Source: an uncultured Arcobacter sp.
GTDB taxonomy: Bacteria; Campylobacterota; Campylobacteria; Campylobacterales; Arcobacteraceae
DNA length: 6,274 bases
Direction of reading: 5' to 3'
NCBI GenBank assembly: GCA_913054415.1
Contig: CAJXII010000088.1
Location: 1 to 6,274 of the forward strand
The notes beneath the pieces are model-generated. The model worked only from the letters and a program-made list of their open reading frames with translations, had not been told where the DNA came from and did not search any database. A program made the translations under genes and the position numbers. This document shows positions 5,808 through 6,274 of this stretch, one piece after another (position 1 is the stretch's first letter; the number at the start of each line of letters is the position of its first letter).

Positions 5808-6274
5808 CTAATGTTCCTCTATAAAAGCTGAAAATGCTTTTTGTTTAGCATAAGTCATAGATATATTTCTAATTCTTTCAACAATTTTAGGTAATTTTTC
5901 AATCACATAATCTATCTCTTCATGTGTTGTAAATTTACTTAATGCAAACATAACAGTAGCATTTGCTATTTCTGTTTTTTCTCCAAGTGCTTCAACTACT
6001 GCACTAGCTTCTAAATCTTCACTACTACAGCTACTTCCTGTAGAGATAGAAATACCATGCTGATACATATCCCAAAGCATCGCTTCACCTTCAATTCCTT
6101 TAAAAGAAGCTACAACAATATTGTTTAATCTTTTATCTTTTGGAACATAAGATTTTGTATCTGCTATATTTAAAATAGCATCTTCAAGCCTATCTCTTAA
6201 AGCTCCTATATGATTTTTAATATATGCTATATTCATATCAGAATTTGCATCTTCAATAGCTTGAGCCATAGCAA
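5808..6274 (-). CDS. nifS: NifS-type cysteine desulfurase, C-terminal part (gene continues beyond 6274)
   Basis: The last 155 or so codons of a PLP-dependent cysteine desulfurase, which takes sulfur from cysteine and hands it to the NifU scaffold. The catalytic cysteine loop is clear: ISTGSSCSSEDLEAS, 71 residues after the start of the visible segment's GIEGEAML region is excluded and counting from Met at 6269 the cysteine is residue 81. The SSCSSEDLE context followed by a long helical tail is typical of the NifS/IscS group rather than the SufS group. The PLP lysine and the N-terminal two thirds are outside the window. An ATG at 6269 is only an internal methionine (the frame is open to the edge), so the true start lies upstream. 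The stop TAG at 5810-5808 sits two bases before the first heptamer repeat. Adjacent nifU confirms the assignment. Confidence 0.93.
   Translation of the reverse strand, partial: AMAQAIEDANSDMNIAYIKNHIGALRDRLEDAILNIADTKSYVPKDKRLNNIVVASFKGIEGEAMLWDMYQHGISISTGSSCSSEDLEASAVVEALGEKTEIANATVMFALSKFTTHEEIDYVIEKLPKIVERIRNISMTYAKQKAFSAFIEEH

Noticed and set aside
5808..6269. A short stand-alone gene starting at the ATG at 6269
   Set aside because: The frame stays open to the window edge and the product is only the C-terminal part of NifS, so this is an internal methionine.

Overview
The window is AT-rich (roughly 30% G+C by eye) and every real gene lies on the minus strand. Gene content and style suggest a Campylobacterota bacterium, most likely an Arcobacter-like one. 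The clues are an adjacent nifS/nifU pair used as the general Fe-S assembly system, very A/T-biased codons, and compact operons with one-base gene overlaps. The taxonomic call is an inference.

Right-hand part, read in the direction of transcription (6274 down to 4296): the 3' part of a NifS-type cysteine desulfurase (5808-6274, running off the window), then a small four-helix-bundle protein of the 23S rRNA intervening-sequence (IVP/S23) family (5407-5751), then a complete three-domain NifU scaffold (4296-5276). NifS supplies sulfur and NifU builds and holds the cluster. The IVP-type gene has no obvious place in that pathway. It sits inside a cassette of about 506 bp (5301-5806) bounded by arrays of a degenerate 7-bp unit. 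On the minus strand the unit reads RGTRRGT, and nearly all variation is A versus G. There are two arrays in one orientation (5757-5805 and 5356-5404) and one inverted array (5301-5346). The inverted array can pair with either of the others, giving a local long hairpin or a larger fold that places the whole gene in the loop. Removing the cassette on paper leaves a normal short nifS-nifU junction with the nifU ribosome binding site intact. This is the most unusual part of the window.

Middle (4156-4295): a 140-bp AT-rich gap holding a weak possible terminator after nifU and a likely promoter and ribosome binding site for the next operon.

Left-hand part (4155 down to 15): a tightly coupled three-gene operon with TAATG stop/start overlaps at both junctions. 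It encodes a predicted lipase-like alpha/beta-hydrolase lipoprotein, a FadL-type outer-membrane transporter and a FadD-like acyl-CoA synthetase. Together they make a coherent route: hydrolyse an external ester or lipid, move the fatty acid across the outer membrane, and activate it to acyl-CoA. The true substrates cannot be read from sequence alone.
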